DNA from: an uncultured Bacillota bacterium
Lineage (GTDB): Bacteria > Bacillota > Clostridia > UBA1381
Assembly (NCBI GenBank): GCA_949297205.1
Contig: CASFSH010000065.1
Location: 1-7,433, forward strand
Length of the DNA: 7,433 bases
Direction: 5' to 3'
Below are positions 6,619 through 7,433 of this stretch, in pieces. Within the stretch, counting starts at the first letter, position 1. Each line of letters opens with the position of its first letter. Under the pieces are notes generated by a model. It was not told the DNA's origin, did no database searches, and saw only the letters and a program-made list of their open reading frames with translations. The position numbers were made by a program, and so were the translations under genes.

Positions 6619-7265
6619 TTTGTCATTTTCTCCTGTTTAACCTTATGGTCTATAACATGACGTGATGCAAGTTCTTTATGGATATCCTCCAACGATATTC
6701 CCATCTCAATCATAAGGACCATTACATGATATGCAAGATCGGCTATCTCATATATTGTTTCCTTCTTATCATTATCCTTTGCGGCAATTATAACTTCGGT
6801 ACTTTCTTCTCCTACCTTTTTCAGAATCTTATCAAGCCCCTTTTCAAACAGATATGTGGTATATGAACCCTCTTTTTTTTCTGTTTTTCTTCCTTTTATA
6901 AGCTCCATTAACCCTTCATATGAAAATTCCTGTTTATCCTCGCTTTGCCAAACCGAATTATTAAAACACGAGTCTGTTCCCATATGACACGCCGGACCAT
7001 CCTTTTCAACCACAACAACCAACGCATCATTATCACAATCTGCGGTTATCGAAACTATATGCTGATAATTTTTGCTTGTTTCTCCCTTTAACCACAATTC
7101 GTTTCTTGATCTGCTAAAAAAGCAGGTAAGTCCTTTTTCCATGGAAATTTTAAGGCTTTCCTTATTCATATATGCAAGAGTAAGCACCTTTTTTGATACT
7201 GCGTCCACAACTATTGCAGGTATTAAACCCTTTTCATCAAATTTCAACTCATCTATATTTAACAA
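6615..7265 (-). CDS. hisIE: Bifunctional phosphoribosyl-AMP cyclohydrolase / phosphoribosyl-ATP pyrophosphatase (HisIE)
   Basis: The protein catalyses histidine-biosynthesis steps 2 (PR-ATP to PR-AMP, HisE) and 3 (ring opening of PR-AMP, HisI). The HisI domain (about 1-105) has LTLAYMN, FFSRSRNELWLKGETS, the metal site DCDND (76-80, C77) and GPACHMGTDSCF with zinc ligands C93 and C100. After a short linker, the HisE domain (about 118-205) has KVGEESTEVIIAAK with the EExxE metal motif (E153, E154, E157) and EIADLAYHVMVLM (E173, D176). The 216-residue length is normal for the fusion. The start is TTG at 7265-7263: an in-frame TAG sits directly upstream, the next Met is residue 33 within the catalytic domain, and GGGAG lies nine bases before the TTG. 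hisF, often the preceding gene, is not within the 168 bases visible upstream. Confidence 0.96.
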   Translation of the reverse strand: MLNIDELKFDEKGLIPAIVVDAVSKKVLTLAYMNKESLKISMEKGLTCFFSRSRNELWLKGETSKNYQHIVSITADCDNDALVVVVEKDGPACHMGTDSCFNNSVWQSEDKQEFSYEGLMELIKGRKTEKKEGSYTTYLFEKGLDKILKKVGEESTEVIIAAKDNDKKETIYEIADLAYHVMVLMIEMGISLEDIHKELASRHVIDHKVKQEKMTK

Positions 7266-7274
7266 CTAAAACAA

Positions 7275-7279
7275 CTCCC
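7275..7279 (-). promoter_or_regulatory. Shine-Dalgarno site supporting the TTG start of hisIE
   Basis: GGGAG (7279-7275) on the - strand lies nine bases before the TTG at 7265. No ATG or GTG is available in this frame between the upstream stop (7268-7266) and the conserved part of the protein. Confidence 0.75.
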
Positions 7280-7307
7280 ATTCATAATTTTTACTATATA
7301 ATGACTG

Positions 7308-7365
7308 CTGAACAATTATGAAACGCAGCCGCATGGCGGCTTACAAGCGTTTCAGAATTGTTTAG
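7308..7365. repeat. Long hairpin-forming inverted repeat with GC-rich core upstream of hisIE
   Basis: The outer arms 7308-7317 and 7356-7365 pair over 10 positions, including AACAATT/AATTGTT and one G-T pair. A single A-G mismatch follows, then TGAAACGC (7319-7326) with GCGTTTCA (7347-7354), and AGCCGC (7327-7332) with GCGGCT (7336-7341) around an ATG loop. The only asymmetry is a five-base bulge TACAA (7342-7346). The core is clearly richer in G+C than the flanking DNA. It has no U-tract on either strand, so it does not look like a terminator. It could be a structured leader of hisIE or a dispersed palindromic element; I do not recognise the family. Confidence 0.7.
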
Positions 7366-7405
7366 GTGCAAGGGTTTTGTGCATTTTTGCAAAAAACCTT
7401 GCACC
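7365..7405. repeat. Second hairpin-forming inverted repeat, abutting the first
   Basis: GGTGCAAGG (7365-7373) and CCTTGCACC (7397-7405) are a perfect 9-bp stem. After a bulged G (7374), TTTT pairs with AAAA (7375-7378 and 7393-7396), then TGCA with TGCA (7380-7383 and 7388-7391) around a TTTT loop. It shares base 7365 with the preceding repeat. No U-tract follows on either strand. Confidence 0.65.
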
Positions 7406-7413
7406 GTGAATAA

Positions 7414-7433
7414 ATATTTTGCCCCCAAAATAT
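7414..7433 (-). repeat. Third inverted repeat at the window edge; possible terminator of an upstream gene
   Basis: ATATTTTG (7414-7421) and CAAAATAT (7426-7433) pair perfectly around CCCC. The repeat may continue beyond the window. Read on the - strand it is followed by a few T residues (TTTATT), so it could end transcription of an unseen gene upstream of hisIE, or be the third part of the hairpin cluster. Confidence 0.5.

Noticed and set aside
5871..6665. Overlapping + strand frames opposite the histidinol phosphatase
   Set aside because: Antisense shadows of a gene with all PHP metal motifs; rich in hydrophobic residues only because of AT-rich codons.
7259..7285. Eight-codon ATG frame overlapping the hisIE start as a leader peptide
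   Set aside because: It has no ribosome site of its own and no His codons; it is most likely chance.
7266..7433. T-box or histidine attenuator leader for hisIE
   Set aside because: No T-box-like antiterminator sequence, no leader peptide with His codons and no U-tract terminator before hisIE.
7308..7433. CRISPR array or IS terminal repeats
   Set aside because: The three hairpins differ in sequence, are not evenly spaced, and no transposase or cas gene is visible in the window.

Overview
The window is AT-rich DNA that reads as a housekeeping stretch of a low-GC Gram-positive chromosome, most likely from the class Clostridia (Lachnospiraceae-like). This placement is an inference. It rests on purine-rich Shine-Dalgarno sites, GTG and TTG starts backed by such sites, a fused HisI-HisE protein next to a PHP-type histidinol phosphatase, a YitT/DUF2179 membrane protein, and a Glc-type PTS IICB permease. 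No phage, transposase, CRISPR or defence genes are visible.

Layout from left to right. Bases 1-628 hold the 3' end of groEL on the + strand, about the last 208 codons. It runs into a perfect inverted repeat at 648-679, which separates it from the converging neighbour. Everything after that is on the - strand. feoB (690-2831) has its own probable promoter. A MalX-like PTS IICB permease (3026-4615, start revised downstream) has a terminator after it and an operator-like dyad before it. A YitT-family membrane protein (4809-5705, GTG start) has a good extended -10 promoter. A histidine-biosynthesis pair consists of hisIE (6615-7265, TTG start) and a PHP-type histidinol phosphatase (5848-6618), overlapping by ATGA and closed by a strong 17-bp terminator hairpin. 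From 7308 to the window edge there is no gene, only three hairpin-forming inverted repeats in a row.

Functionally these are independent units: protein folding, Fe(II) uptake, sugar uptake, an uncharacterised membrane protein, and steps 2, 3 and 8 of histidine biosynthesis. The two his genes are clearly co-translated. feoB, the PTS gene and yitT look like separately transcribed single genes, since each has a terminator-like hairpin and promoter-like sequences at its boundaries.

The least explained parts are the hairpin cluster at 7308-7433, whose longest hairpin has a GC-rich core unlike the surrounding DNA, and the leader and operator region in front of the PTS gene (4637-4808). Neither amounts to evidence for a new system. 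Both are concrete structures that a genome-wide repeat or covariance search could resolve.
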